Positions 1 through 6,376 of a stretch of DNA of 15,511 nt are shown one piece after another. Source of the stretch: Oscillospiraceae bacterium (GTDB taxonomy: Bacteria; Bacillota_A; Clostridia; Oscillospirales; Oscillospiraceae); assembly GCA_017411905.1 (NCBI GenBank), contig JAFQPB010000030.1:1-15511 (forward strand), in the 5' to 3' direction. Under the pieces are notes generated by a model. That model had not been told where the DNA came from, searched no databases, and worked only from the letters and a program-made list of their open reading frames with translations. How positions within the stretch are numbered: position 1 is the first letter of the stretch; each line of letters opens with the position of its first letter. Position numbers and translations under genes: made by a program.

Positions 1-77
1 CTGCTCCCTTTCTCCGCCACTGGCGGCGGTCGCATCGCTCCCCACGACGTCCCGCCGCAATCACCACCCCATCCCCC

Positions 78-125
78 GTAGGGGACGGGTTCCCCGTCCC
101 GCGGGCGGCGAAACGCCGCCCCTAC
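78..125. repeat. Bipartite GTAG repeat, copy 1
   Basis: The outer ends are GTAGGGG (78-84) and CCCCTAC (119-125). Inside are two hairpins. The first has stem GGGACGGG/CCCGTCCC and the second has stem GGGCGGCG/CGCCGCCC with an AAA loop. They are separated by a CCCGCGGG centre. Each half, read inward from its own end, is GTAG followed at once by a hairpin. This is the layout of REP sequences paired head to head. Confidence 0.7.
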
Positions 126-188
126 ATTTTCCTTCGGTGGTGCCCCGTAGGGGTCGGCGCCCTCGACGACCCGCCAATCCCTTCCTCC

Positions 189-242
189 GTAGAGGTCGAT
201 GCCCACATCGACCCGCGGGCGGATGTAGGCATCCGCCCCTAC
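189..242. repeat. Bipartite GTAG repeat, copy 2
   Basis: It has the same architecture as the copy at 78-125, but the stems have different sequences. The ends are GTAGAGG and CCCCTAC. The hairpins are GGTCGATG/CATCGACC (loop CCCA) and GGGCGGATG/CATCCGCCC (loop TAGG). Both arms of each stem differ from copy 1 in a way that keeps the pairing. Confidence 0.7.
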
Positions 243-274
243 AATTTCTTTCGATGGTACACCCGTAGGATTTC

Positions 275-304
275 GTAGGGACACCCGGGGACGGGTGTCC
301 CTAC
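275..304. repeat. Perfect 13-bp hairpin with GTAG ends
   Basis: GTAGGGACACCCG (275-287) pairs perfectly with CGGGTGTCCCTAC (292-304) around the 4-base loop GGGA. It is a single-hairpin member of the GTAG repeat family. It sits 9 bases beyond the foldase terminator and has no T-run of its own, so I do not call it a terminator. Confidence 0.7.
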
Positions 305-310
305 AAATGA

Positions 311-339
311 AAACCGACCCCCTCGGACGAGGGGATCGG
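311..339 (-). terminator. Intrinsic terminator of the foldase gene
   Basis: Read on the minus strand, an arm at 328-339 pairs with one at 314-325 around a 2-base loop, followed by TTTT. The single non-Watson-Crick position (318/335) is a G-U pair only in minus-strand RNA. This fits transcription from the foldase gene ending 19 bases upstream. Confidence 0.75.
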
Positions 340-357
340 TGCTGTGATTATAAATAA

Positions 358-2058
358 TTACCGGTTGCCGATGATAACGTCGGTGTCGATCCACTCCAGA
401 TCCTTCAGAGAACCGGAGATGGTCTTAAACTGCTCGTCGTACCACTTTTGTGTATCCTCGGTGCGCATATCGGTGGTAATGAGCAGGTCGCGGTAGCTCA
501 TTTCGTTGTGCTCTGCGAAGTACATAATGTGGTAGCCGTAGGGGGATTCGATGATCTCTACGTCACCGGCCTTGCGGTTTTCGTCAATACACCAGTTGAG
601 GAAGGACTCAACATAGTTCTGGTCGTAGGAGATGTTCTCGTACAGACCGCCGGTAGAGGCGGAGGAGGTGTCGTCGGTGTGCTCCTCAACCAGCTTCTTG
701 AAGTTCTCCAAGGTCTTGCCGCCTTCCATCTCTTCCCATTCCTTGAGCAGAGCCTCAGCGTCAGCCTTAGCCTTTGCCTTCTCCTCGTCCGTGTAGATCA
801 CGTTGCCGTCGTCGTCCTTCTTATTGTCGTTGCCGTCATCTACAAAGGACTGCAGCAGGTGGTGAACGTCTACGGTGGGTGTGCTGTTGTCATTGACGCT
901 GTCGAAGATCACAACGTAGTAGCCGTCGACGGTCTTTGTGGTTTCTTCCTTGCCGTCTACGGTGGTGGTGGACTCGGTCTCTTTTGCGATCATAGAGATG
1001 TCGCCCTGTACGCGGTCAGCATTTGTCAGCCAGTCCTTCATAAGAGTGGGCAGCCCGGAGCCCAGCTTGTTCTTGGTGGTAGAAGCAGAGGTGGTGGTAG
1101 TATCCTTATTGATCTCCAGTGCCTTAACGGCAGTCTCCAGCTCCTCAAAGGTCTTGGCGGTCAGCAGGCTCTCTGCAACCTCCTTGGCCTTTGCACGGGC
1201 GGCATCCCGCTGGACATCGGTATAGTCGATCTCCTTGCCGTTTTCGTCCTTCTGCTTCTCGCCAAGGAAGTAGGTGTAGCTCAGGTAAACGGAGCTGTAG
1301 GTGTAGCTGCTGTAGTCGTTGAGCTTATCCTTAATATACTCAGCGATCTGCTCATCGTCGTAGGAAAGCTCCTCGGCATAGTGGGCATAGTAGCTTTCGG
1401 CAAGTGTAACCTTCTCTAAGTAGCTGCGGTAGTTTTCGGCATTTGCACCGTAGCAGTACGTAGAGCCGAGGTACTTATCGAAATTAGAGTAGCCGTAGTA
1501 ATAAACGGCATAAAGCTGCTGCATAGCGATCTGGCTGTCGATGGTAGAGGTGTCATCCTCGCTGAGCTTATAATCTGCCTTTGCGGCAAGGTCGCACAGC
1601 AGATATGCCCGCTTGGCATTGCCCAAAGCGGTTTCCAAGAAGTATGCAGCCCAAGTCTTATTGTTCTTGGAATCGTACATCTGGTCTTCCAAAGGCTTGC
1701 TGACATCCAGATTGAAATAGTACAAAAGATAGGTGTCGGTTAGGGTGCTGTACTGATTGTATGCTTCGGAGTAGTAGCTGTTGATGGCGTCAAAGTAGTA
1801 GTAGCTCAGCTCAACGGCACTAAGCTCCCTGCCACCTACAACAGCGGCCACGGACTTATTCTGCAGATAGCCGGACTGCACAACGCCACGGACGGCCACG
1901 ATGCCGATAGCAACCACCAGAATGATGGCGATGATGGATACAAATGCGGCGGTGTACCGCTTTAACTGCTTTGCTTCCTTCTGTGCCTGGGTCTGACGCT
2001 CAGTCATCTTGGAAGCATTTTGCTCCTTGCGGAGCTTTTTCTTGTCGGATGCGCTCAT
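358..2058 (-). CDS. Membrane-anchored SurA/PrsA-like parvulin peptidyl-prolyl isomerase (foldase)
   Basis: A 566-residue protein that probably helps fold proteins outside the membrane by cis-trans isomerisation of prolyl bonds. Residues 1-34 are Lys/Arg/Gln-rich and cytoplasmic. Residues 35-59 form one hydrophobic anchor with no lipobox, so this is not a classical PrsA lipoprotein. A Tyr-rich helical SurA_N-like region covers about 70-250. The parvulin (rotamase) domain spans about 395-516: it starts at VDVHHLLQS, has an STGGLY turn near 468-473, and ends at SPYGYHIMYF. A weaker region of the same size (about 255-386, ending GYYVVIFDSV) looks like a second, degenerate rotamase fold with a Thr/Lys-rich insertion. 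The start is supported by GAGAGGAATTT upstream. The gene is monocistronic, with its own promoter and terminator. The family is clear; the client proteins are unknown. Confidence 0.85.
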   Translation of the reverse strand: MSASDKKKLRKEQNASKMTERQTQAQKEAKQLKRYTAAFVSIIAIILVVAIGIVAVRGVVQSGYLQNKSVAAVVGGRELSAVELSYYYFDAINSYYSEAYNQYSTLTDTYLLYYFNLDVSKPLEDQMYDSKNNKTWAAYFLETALGNAKRAYLLCDLAAKADYKLSEDDTSTIDSQIAMQQLYAVYYYGYSNFDKYLGSTYCYGANAENYRSYLEKVTLAESYYAHYAEELSYDDEQIAEYIKDKLNDYSSYTYSSVYLSYTYFLGEKQKDENGKEIDYTDVQRDAARAKAKEVAESLLTAKTFEELETAVKALEINKDTTTTSASTTKNKLGSGLPTLMKDWLTNADRVQGDISMIAKETESTTTVDGKEETTKTVDGYYVVIFDSVNDNSTPTVDVHHLLQSFVDDGNDNKKDDDGNVIYTDEEKAKAKADAEALLKEWEEMEGGKTLENFKKLVEEHTDDTSSASTGGLYENISYDQNYVESFLNWCIDENRKAGDVEIIESPYGYHIMYFAEHNEMSYRDLLITTDMRTEDTQKWYDEQFKTISGSLKDLEWIDTDVIIGNR

Positions 2059-2111
2059 AATTAAATTCCTCTCGTATATATAATGTGCGTTGGGTATTGC
2101 ATTTCTATGGG

Positions 2112-2140
2112 ATTATAACCTATTTTTTTCAATGTTGCAA
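2112..2140 (-). promoter_or_regulatory. Promoter of the foldase gene
   Basis: On the minus strand TTGCAA (2135-2140) is followed after 17 bases by TATAAT (2112-2117), a near-consensus sigma-A promoter. The mRNA would start near 2105, giving a leader of about 45 bases. Confidence 0.75.
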
Positions 2141-2172
2141 GTGTTATTATTGCAACTTGTAAAAATTTACAA
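2134..2172. promoter_or_regulatory. Two adjacent palindromes at the foldase promoter (possible operator)
   Basis: GTTGCAA-N9-TTGCAAC (2134-2156) is a perfect inverted repeat whose left arm contains the -35 hexamer. Directly next to it, TTGTAAA-AA-TTTACAA (2157-2172) is a second perfect palindrome. Their position suggests binding sites for a dimeric regulator. No regulator is identified, and AT-rich chance symmetry is possible for the second one. Confidence 0.4.
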
Positions 2173-2474
2173 ATTTCTCACATATTTTTATCAATGAACA
2201 GTAGGGGACGATGCCCACATCGTCCCGCATACCGCACCTTCGATGGATTTCGTAGGGCGGGGTGGTGCTCCGCGCAGCGAATCAAAATCTAAATGATTGC
2301 CGGTGGCAATCATACCGCAATTAAACTGCTCCCGCCGCCAAACCCTCCCCTTCCTTCACCCCCGTAGGGGTCGGCGCCCTCGACGACCCGCGGGCGGATG
2401 TAGGCATCCGCCCCTACAATTTCTTTCGATTATCCGGAAAATAATTATCAACTATCAATTCTCAATTGTCAATT
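2173..2474. repeat. Gene-free stretch with GTAG repeats, a 9-bp hairpin and TCAATT repeats
   Basis: No gene is supported. A half-element GTAG hairpin lies at 2201-2227 (GGGACGATG/CATCGTCCC, loop CCC). A perfect hairpin, ATGATTGCC-GGT-GGCAATCAT, lies at 2293-2313. A full bipartite GTAG element lies at 2364-2417, with the same ATTTCTTTCGAT tail as the copy at 189-242. An imperfect tandem run of TCAATT-like units covers about 2446-2475 and borders the terminator of the neighbouring RNA gene. Confidence 0.65.
2364..2417. repeat. Bipartite GTAG repeat, copy 3
   Basis: GTAGGGG and CCCCTAC ends enclose a left half with GGGTCG/CGACCC arms and a right half GGGCGGATG/CATCCGCCC (loop TAGG). The left half matches the solitary half element at 147-172. 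The right half matches the right half at 189-242. The elements therefore look assembled from interchangeable halves. Confidence 0.7.
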
Positions 2475-2503
2475 AAAAAGAGGTGCCGTTTTCACGACAC
2501 CCC
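2475..2503 (-). terminator. Intrinsic terminator of the structured RNA gene
   Basis: In minus-strand RNA a 10-bp stem (arms at 2494-2503 and 2480-2489) closes a GAAA loop and is followed by CTTTTT. Two positions pair as G-U only on the minus strand, which fixes the direction of transcription. Confidence 0.75.
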
Positions 2504-2504
2504 T

Positions 2505-2700
2505 AAACCCGCTTTAGCCGTACGTATCCATTTATGACCTGCACGAATGGCAGGTGGGTAGCCGCTCTGCATGTTCGCTGCTCCCAACGTCCACCCATCG
2601 TCAAAGCGTGGGCGGGAGGTCTGCAATCCGATACAGAAGTCAAGCTTCCCTTTCATGAAATGTGGGTCCAAAAGGACACGCCACGTACCAAGCAGGCTGC
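2505..2700 (-). ncRNA. ssrS: Structured small RNA, probable 6S RNA (ssrS)
   Basis: About 190 nt between the DUF1292 stop codon and a terminator, on the same strand. The two ends pair: CCTGCTT (2690-2696) with AAGCGGG (2508-2514), then GTACGT (2683-2688) with ACGTAC (2520-2525), forming a long closing stem. The apical part has CTCCC/GGGAG (2614-2618 with 2581-2585) below a GCCCA/TGGGT stem. The 3' strand carries a small 6-bp hairpin (ACCTGC/GCAGGT, 2537-2555). Closing stem, open middle, apical arm and a small 3'-strand hairpin are the plan of 6S RNA, which binds sigma-70 holoenzyme as a promoter mimic. The stretch GTTGGGAGCA resembles the apical GTTGGTGAGCA of E. coli 6S. No clear promoter of its own is seen, so it may be processed from the DUF1292 transcript. 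I am sure of a structured RNA and less sure of the family. Confidence 0.55.
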
Positions 2701-2704
2701 AAAT

Positions 2705-2974
2705 TTATTCCTCGTCCTCGGGATAAAGCTGCGCCATAATGAGGTCATTGACTGCCGCAAGCTCCGCATCATCCTCAATGGCGCAAAGTAGCGGTTCGCC
2801 GTCTTCGTCTTCCTCCGATCTGAGGATACTGACCTCCGGCAGGTTTTCGTCCTCATTTCCTGCGGGAATCACCGCAAGGTAGGTCGCACCGCCGTATTCC
2901 ACAGAGGTAAGCACCTCTAATTCATATTCGGTGCCGTCCTCGTCGACGATGGTCATAAAATCAGAGCCGAACAT
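2705..2974 (-). CDS. DUF1292 family protein (YrzB-like)
   Basis: An 89-residue acidic protein of the DUF1292 family. Members are small soluble proteins, commonly encoded beside ruvX and alaS in Firmicutes; their function is not established. Visible family features are the opening phrase ITIVDEDG-like MTIVDEDGTEYELEVL (residues 7-22), the segment GATYLAVIP (29-37), and a Glu/Asp-rich C-terminal half. The start at 2974 (MFGSDF) is chosen because GGGAGGA lies just upstream and because the domain begins there. Upstream extensions of the frame read as low-quality sequence. The usual partners ruvX and alaS are not beside it here. Its stop codon is only a few bases from the structured RNA. Confidence 0.8.
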   Translation of the reverse strand: MFGSDFMTIVDEDGTEYELEVLTSVEYGGATYLAVIPAGNEDENLPEVSILRSEEDEDGEPLLCAIEDDAELAAVNDLIMAQLYPEDEE

Positions 2975-3005
2975 ACTGATTCCTCCCGTCTTTTTCTCTA
3001 TACAC

Positions 3006-3034
3006 ATTGTACACGAAGCGGGGAAGAAAATCAA
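3006..3034 (-). promoter_or_regulatory. Promoter of the DUF1292 gene
   Basis: On the minus strand TTGATT (3029-3034), a 17-base spacer and TACAAT (3006-3011). The position fits a leader of about 25 bases before the ATG at 2974. It may also drive the downstream RNA gene. Confidence 0.65.
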
Positions 3035-3044
3035 GTAAAATCTG

Positions 3045-3269
3045 TCAGGAAAGATAAGTCTCCAAAAGGGCATCCAGATGCCGCTGGTTGCGGATGGGGA
3101 TTCCTTCCTCCAAAGCCTGCCGTGCCTCCGGGGGATAGAGAGATGCATCGTGGCTGTAAATTTGCACCGGCACGCTGTGCCCGCCCCGGAGCAGAGCCAC
3201 CTTGCCCTCATAAACGCCTAAATATAATATGAGCAGCAGTATGGGTAAAATATGCCTAAACTTTTTCAT
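3045..3269 (-). CDS. Small membrane-anchored protein resembling the BofC C-terminal region
   Basis: A 74-residue protein. An N-terminal hydrophobic segment (about residues 7-19) should anchor it with the rest outside, or act as an uncleaved signal. The rest follows a pattern I associate with the BofC C-terminal domain and related clostridial small proteins: G-K-V-A-L, then a Pro-Val pair, a Leu-Tyr-Pro-Pro turn, then A-L-E-E-G-I-P-I and a closing L-D-A-L-L-E-T-Y-L-S. BofC in Bacillus restrains SpoIVB during sporulation, but this protein is much shorter and that role should not be assumed. The ATG at 3269 is preferred. A GTG three codons upstream (3278) is possible. The ribosome site is weak. 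The gene lies 10 bases upstream of the DUF1292 promoter region. Confidence 0.55.
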   Translation of the reverse strand: MKKFRHILPILLLILYLGVYEGKVALLRGGHSVPVQIYSHDASLYPPEARQALEEGIPIRNQRHLDALLETYLS

Positions 3270-3312
3270 TTTATCCACTCTCTTTCTGTCTTTGCAACGC
3301 GATTGTTAGGGT

Positions 3313-3444
3313 TGTCATCCTGAGCGACCCTCCGCGAAGCCGAAGGGGAGTCGAAGGATCTTCGCACTGGAAAATTGCTTTGCAAAATCGATGATGCGTA
3401 GATCCTTCGACTTCGTGCCTTCTGCACTCCGCTCAGAATGACAG
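3313..3444. repeat. Inverted-repeat intergenic element of the TGTCAT-CTGAGCG type
   Basis: TGTCATCCTGAGCG at the left end mirrors CGCTCAGAATGACA at the right end. A second inner pair, GTCGAAGGATC (around 3350) and GATCCTTCGAC (around 3401), continues the symmetry. The centre contains a TTGC/GCAA hairpin. No coding potential is seen. The 8-base word ATTGTTAG occurs on both sides (3302-3309 and 3452-3459), as a target duplication would. Together with 3270-3312 and 3445-3500 it fills most of the gap between the divergent genes; nothing else is recognised there. Confidence 0.65.
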
Positions 3445-3521
3445 GATTTCTATTGTTAGTTAAGCATAAGCTACTGCACAAAGTTTTCCCGGAAATTCAT
3501 TAAATATTTATAATTTGGGTC

Positions 3522-3550
3522 TTTCGTTTTTTTCTGGGGTATGCTATAAT
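3522..3550 (+). promoter_or_regulatory. Extended -10 promoter of the penicillin-binding protein gene
   Basis: TATAAT at 3545-3550 is preceded by TGC, giving the TGnTATAAT extended -10. The -35 position (3522-3527, TTTCGT) is poor. The mRNA leader of about 85 bases contains a 6-bp hairpin, CGACCC/GGGTCG (3602-3619), immediately upstream of the ribosome site GGAGGT. Confidence 0.65.
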
Positions 3551-3640
3551 AATATGTATGATGGTATGCCTATATGCCATTTTTGGAAAAATGCATTTTG
3601 CCGACCCGCCTTTGGGTCGTAGAATACGGAGGTATAAGCT

Positions 3641-6367
3641 ATGGCTGATAAGAATACAAGAGGCAACGAACCCCAAAGCTGGGAGCCCCACAAGGCGTTG
3701 CGTATTCTGTATAAAATATGGATGGCCCTTTTCTCGGTTATCAAAATTGTTGCAGGCGCGGCTGTGACCGTTGCGCTGATCTGCGGCGTGTGCGTCTTTG
3801 TGGTGGTTGGCATCGTAGGCGATTATTTGGAGTCGGACATTCTGCCCAATGCAGACCTTAATTTAGATGACTTTACGCTGGATATGTCCTCTTTCCTTTA
3901 TTATGTGGATGGAGACGGGAAAATTCAGCCCCTCCAGCGGATCTATTCCGATACCAAGCGGCAATGGGCAGACCTGGAGGATATGCCCGAAGATTTGATC
4001 CACGCCACCGTGGCCATTGAGGATAAGCGGTTTTATGAGCATCAGGGCGTAGACTGGTTCACCACCATCAAGGCCTGCGCCGGTATGTTCTTCGGCGGCG
4101 GCACCGCCGGCGGCTCGTCGTTGACCCAGCAGCTTATCAAAAACCTGACAGGTGAGAACAGCTTCACCGTCCAGCGTAAGGTGATGGAAATTTTCCGTGC
4201 CGTCTGCGTAGAGCGCAGCAGCACCAAAGACCAGATCATTGAGCTGTATCTCAACACCGTGTATTTTGGCAACGGCTACAACGGTGTCCGCAGCGCGGCA
4301 GAGTACTATTTCGGTAAAGAGCTGGAGCTGCTGACTACTGCAGAGTGCGCCAGTCTCATCAGCATTACCAACAACCCCTCGATTTTTGACCCCTACCGCA
4401 AGGCCTTTGAGGAAGGCGGCAAGACCGGTGCCGAGCGCAACCGGGAGCGGCAGACCATCGTCTTAAAGGAAATGTGCAACCAGGGCTGGATCACCAAGGA
4501 GGAATACGACGAAGCCATCGCCCAAGAGATGGTCTTTGAGTCCGGCGTTACCTTTGAGGAACGGCTCAACACCTGTCCCAATGAAAGCTGCGGCTACCGG
4601 GACGTAGCGGCCAATTTTAAGAACGAGGGCGAAGAATACTTCTGCCCCAGGTGCGGCACCAAGGTAGTTATGGAGCAGGTCTCCAACCAGGGCGTTTACT
4701 CTTGGTTTACGGAGACGGTGCTGGAGGACCTTGCAAAGGAAATGGCGCAGCTGGCCAACGTGGAATGGAACGATGCCTCCGAAAAGCTCTATATGGAGCT
4801 GATCCGCCGGGGCGGCTACCACATCTATACCACGATGGACCCTGTGGTGCAGGCACAGGTAGATGAAATTTACGGCAATTTGGACTATATCCCCGACACC
4901 AAGAGCGGCCAGCAGCTCCAGTCTTCTATCGTGGTGGTGGATAACCGCACCGGCGACATTGTGGCCCTTGCCGGCGGCGTAGGGGAAAAGGAGCAGTACG
5001 ATGCTTGGAACCGCGCCCTTGCCCGGCTCCAGTCCGGTTCTTCCATTAAGCCTCTTTCGGTATACGCGCCCGCCTTTGAGCTGGGTGCCATCAACCCCGC
5101 TACCGTGGTGTACGACAAGCCCCTGCAGTATAACGGAAACAGCGTATGGCCCAATAACGATACCCGTGAGTTTTCCTATAAGCGCACTATTTTCGAAGCG
5201 GTAGAGGACTCCGTTAACGCAGCGGCTGCCAATACGCTGGACGGCATTGGCATCAGCTATTCCTACGAATTTGCAAAATATAAGTTCGGTCTTTCCACCC
5301 TCATCGATTCCAACGTCACCGCCTCCGGCTGGGTGCAGACCGATAAGGACTACGGCCCGCTGGCATTGGGTGCCCAAACAAAGGGTATCACCGTCCGGGA
5401 TATGACCTGTGCCTACGCCACCTTTGCCAACGGCGGTGTATGGCGGGAGGGACGTACCTTCCTGCGGGTGTACGACAGCAACGGCAATAAGATCATCGAA
5501 AATGAGCAGGAAAGCCGGGAGCTTCTGAGCGATAAGACTGTCACCTATATGAATTACTGTCTTGTCAATGCCGTCAATAACGGTACCGGTGCAGGCGCAG
5601 CCATCTCCGGTATTGACGTAGCCGGTAAGACCGGTTCTACCTCAAGCTGGCGTGACCGCTGGTTCTGCGGCTTTACTGGCTACTACACCGCGGCAGTTTG
5701 GTGCGGCTACGACATTCCCGAGACCATCACCCTCTCCAGCGGCTCCTATAACCCTGCCGCCCGTATGTGGCGCAATGTTATGCGCCCCCTTCACGCAGGC
5801 AAGACAAATATCTCCCTCTACGATGAAAATAAGATGGTGGATGTGACCGTTTGCCTTGACAGCGGCAAGCTGGCAACCTCGGCCTGCTACCACGATGTGC
5901 GGCAAAGCAGCGATTTTACCCGTGTAAAGACTGCCAAGGTCTATCCCGAGGACGTGCCGAAGGCGTACTGCGACAAGCATATGACCGTCAATTACTGCAC
6001 CACCGGCGACGGTGTGGCAAATGAATACTGCACGCTTTTCTCTATGGTGGAAAATCTCGATCCTGCCACCGGCTTTACCCCTGCGGTGGTACAGCAGATG
6101 TCTCTGCTGAAAATGACCCAAAAGGAAATTGACGAGCTAAACACCATCATTCCCCACAGGCTCTGGGAGCAGTTCTATGAAAAGGCCTATGTCTATCAGA
6201 TAGACGAAAGCGGTGCACCCTCTGTCTTTAAGGGCTTTACCGTAAACGGTGCCCTCCAGTACCCGGGGAACACTTCGCCCTGTAAGTACTGCACCGTCCA
6301 CACGAAAGCGGCGTGGGAAGAATATTCTAATCAAAATCTGTCCGGCGGCACTGTGCCTACGGAATAA
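3641..6367 (+). CDS. Class A penicillin-binding protein (PBP1A type) with a four-cysteine insert
   Basis: A 908-residue bifunctional cell-wall enzyme: it polymerises lipid II into glycan strands and cross-links the peptides. A cytoplasmic tail (1-28) is followed by one membrane anchor (about 35-60). The GT51 glycosyltransferase domain covers about 85-260, with EDKRFYEHQGVDW (catalytic E127), GGSSLTQQLIKNLTGE, and IIELYLNTVYFG (E201). The transpeptidase domain covers about 425-720, with SSIK (S467, K470), SVN (524-526) and KTGS (663-666). Between them, residues 312-338 carry C312-x4-C317 and C335-x2-C338, like a zinc ribbon, which is unusual for an exported protein. The tail (about 735-885) has seven more cysteines; cysteine-rich tails occur in clostridial PBPs. 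GGAGGT precedes the ATG. It is followed after 9 bases by the methyltransferase gene. Confidence 0.93.
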   Translation: MADKNTRGNEPQSWEPHKALRILYKIWMALFSVIKIVAGAAVTVALICGVCVFVVVGIVGDYLESDILPNADLNLDDFTLDMSSFLYYVDGDGKIQPLQRIYSDTKRQWADLEDMPEDLIHATVAIEDKRFYEHQGVDWFTTIKACAGMFFGGGTAGGSSLTQQLIKNLTGENSFTVQRKVMEIFRAVCVERSSTKDQIIELYLNTVYFGNGYNGVRSAAEYYFGKELELLTTAECASLISITNNPSIFDPYRKAFEEGGKTGAERNRERQTIVLKEMCNQGWITKEEYDEAIAQEMVFESGVTFEERLNTCPNESCGYRDVAANFKNEGEEYFCPRCGTKVVMEQVSNQGVYSWFTETVLEDLAKEMAQLANVEWNDASEKLYMELIRRGGYHIYTTMDPVVQAQVDEIYGNLDYIPDTKSGQQLQSSIVVVDNRTGDIVALAGGVGEKEQYDAWNRALARLQSGSSIKPLSVYAPAFELGAINPATVVYDKPLQYNGNSVWPNNDTREFSYKRTIFEAVEDSVNAAAANTLDGIGISYSYEFAKYKFGLSTLIDSNVTASGWVQTDKDYGPLALGAQTKGITVRDMTCAYATFANGGVWREGRTFLRVYDSNGNKIIENEQESRELLSDKTVTYMNYCLVNAVNNGTGAGAAISGIDVAGKTGSTSSWRDRWFCGFTGYYTAAVWCGYDIPETITLSSGSYNPAARMWRNVMRPLHAGKTNISLYDENKMVDVTVCLDSGKLATSACYHDVRQSSDFTRVKTAKVYPEDVPKAYCDKHMTVNYCTTGDGVANEYCTLFSMVENLDPATGFTPAVVQQMSLLKMTQKEIDELNTIIPHRLWEQFYEKAYVYQIDESGAPSVFKGFTVNGALQYPGNTSPCKYCTVHTKAAWEEYSNQNLSGGTVPTE

Positions 6368-6376
6368 GGAGAAAGT

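Larger units (their letters stand above)
1..305. repeat. Gene-free stretch packed with GTAG-footed palindromic repeats
   Basis: No gene is supported here. The stretch holds several related palindromes. A bipartite element at 78-125 has GTAGGGG at one end, CCCCTAC at the other, and two hairpins back to back inside. A second bipartite element is at 189-242. A half element is at 147-172 (stem GGGTCG/CGACCC). A perfect single hairpin is at 275-304. Bases 1-60 look like degraded GC-rich repeat debris (for example CCGCC/GGCGG around 15-30). The two bipartite copies are followed by a similar tail, TTTCCTTCGGTGG or TTTCTTTCGATGG. The stretch lies just downstream of the foldase terminator. Confidence 0.75.

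Noticed and set aside
78..304. CRISPR array
   Set aside because: The repeated units are palindromic and vary in stem sequence and spacing. There is no constant repeat with unique equal-length spacers and no cas gene.
448..1419. Plus-strand open frame of 323 codons opposite the foldase gene
   Set aside because: Its product is a Val/Gly/Leu-rich string without domains. It is the antisense reading of Tyr-, Thr- and Asp-rich codons in a well-supported gene, and no ribosome site is seen.
2505..2700. T-box leader or SRP RNA
   Set aside because: No T-box tract (GGTGG-type antiterminator context) and no SRP GGTCAGG/GGAAGCAGCC core is visible, and there is no downstream gene on the same strand to control.
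2534..2791. Plus-strand open frame of 85 codons
   Set aside because: It runs through the structured RNA and the 3' end of the DUF1292 gene on the opposite strand and has no ribosome site.
3266..3481. Minus-strand open frame of 71 codons
   Set aside because: It lies almost entirely within the TGTCAT inverted-repeat element. Its residues are translated repeat DNA.
4463..5377. Minus-strand open frame of 304 codons inside the PBP gene
   Set aside because: It is antisense to the conserved linker and transpeptidase coding region. Composition is typical of a shadow frame, with no recognisable family.
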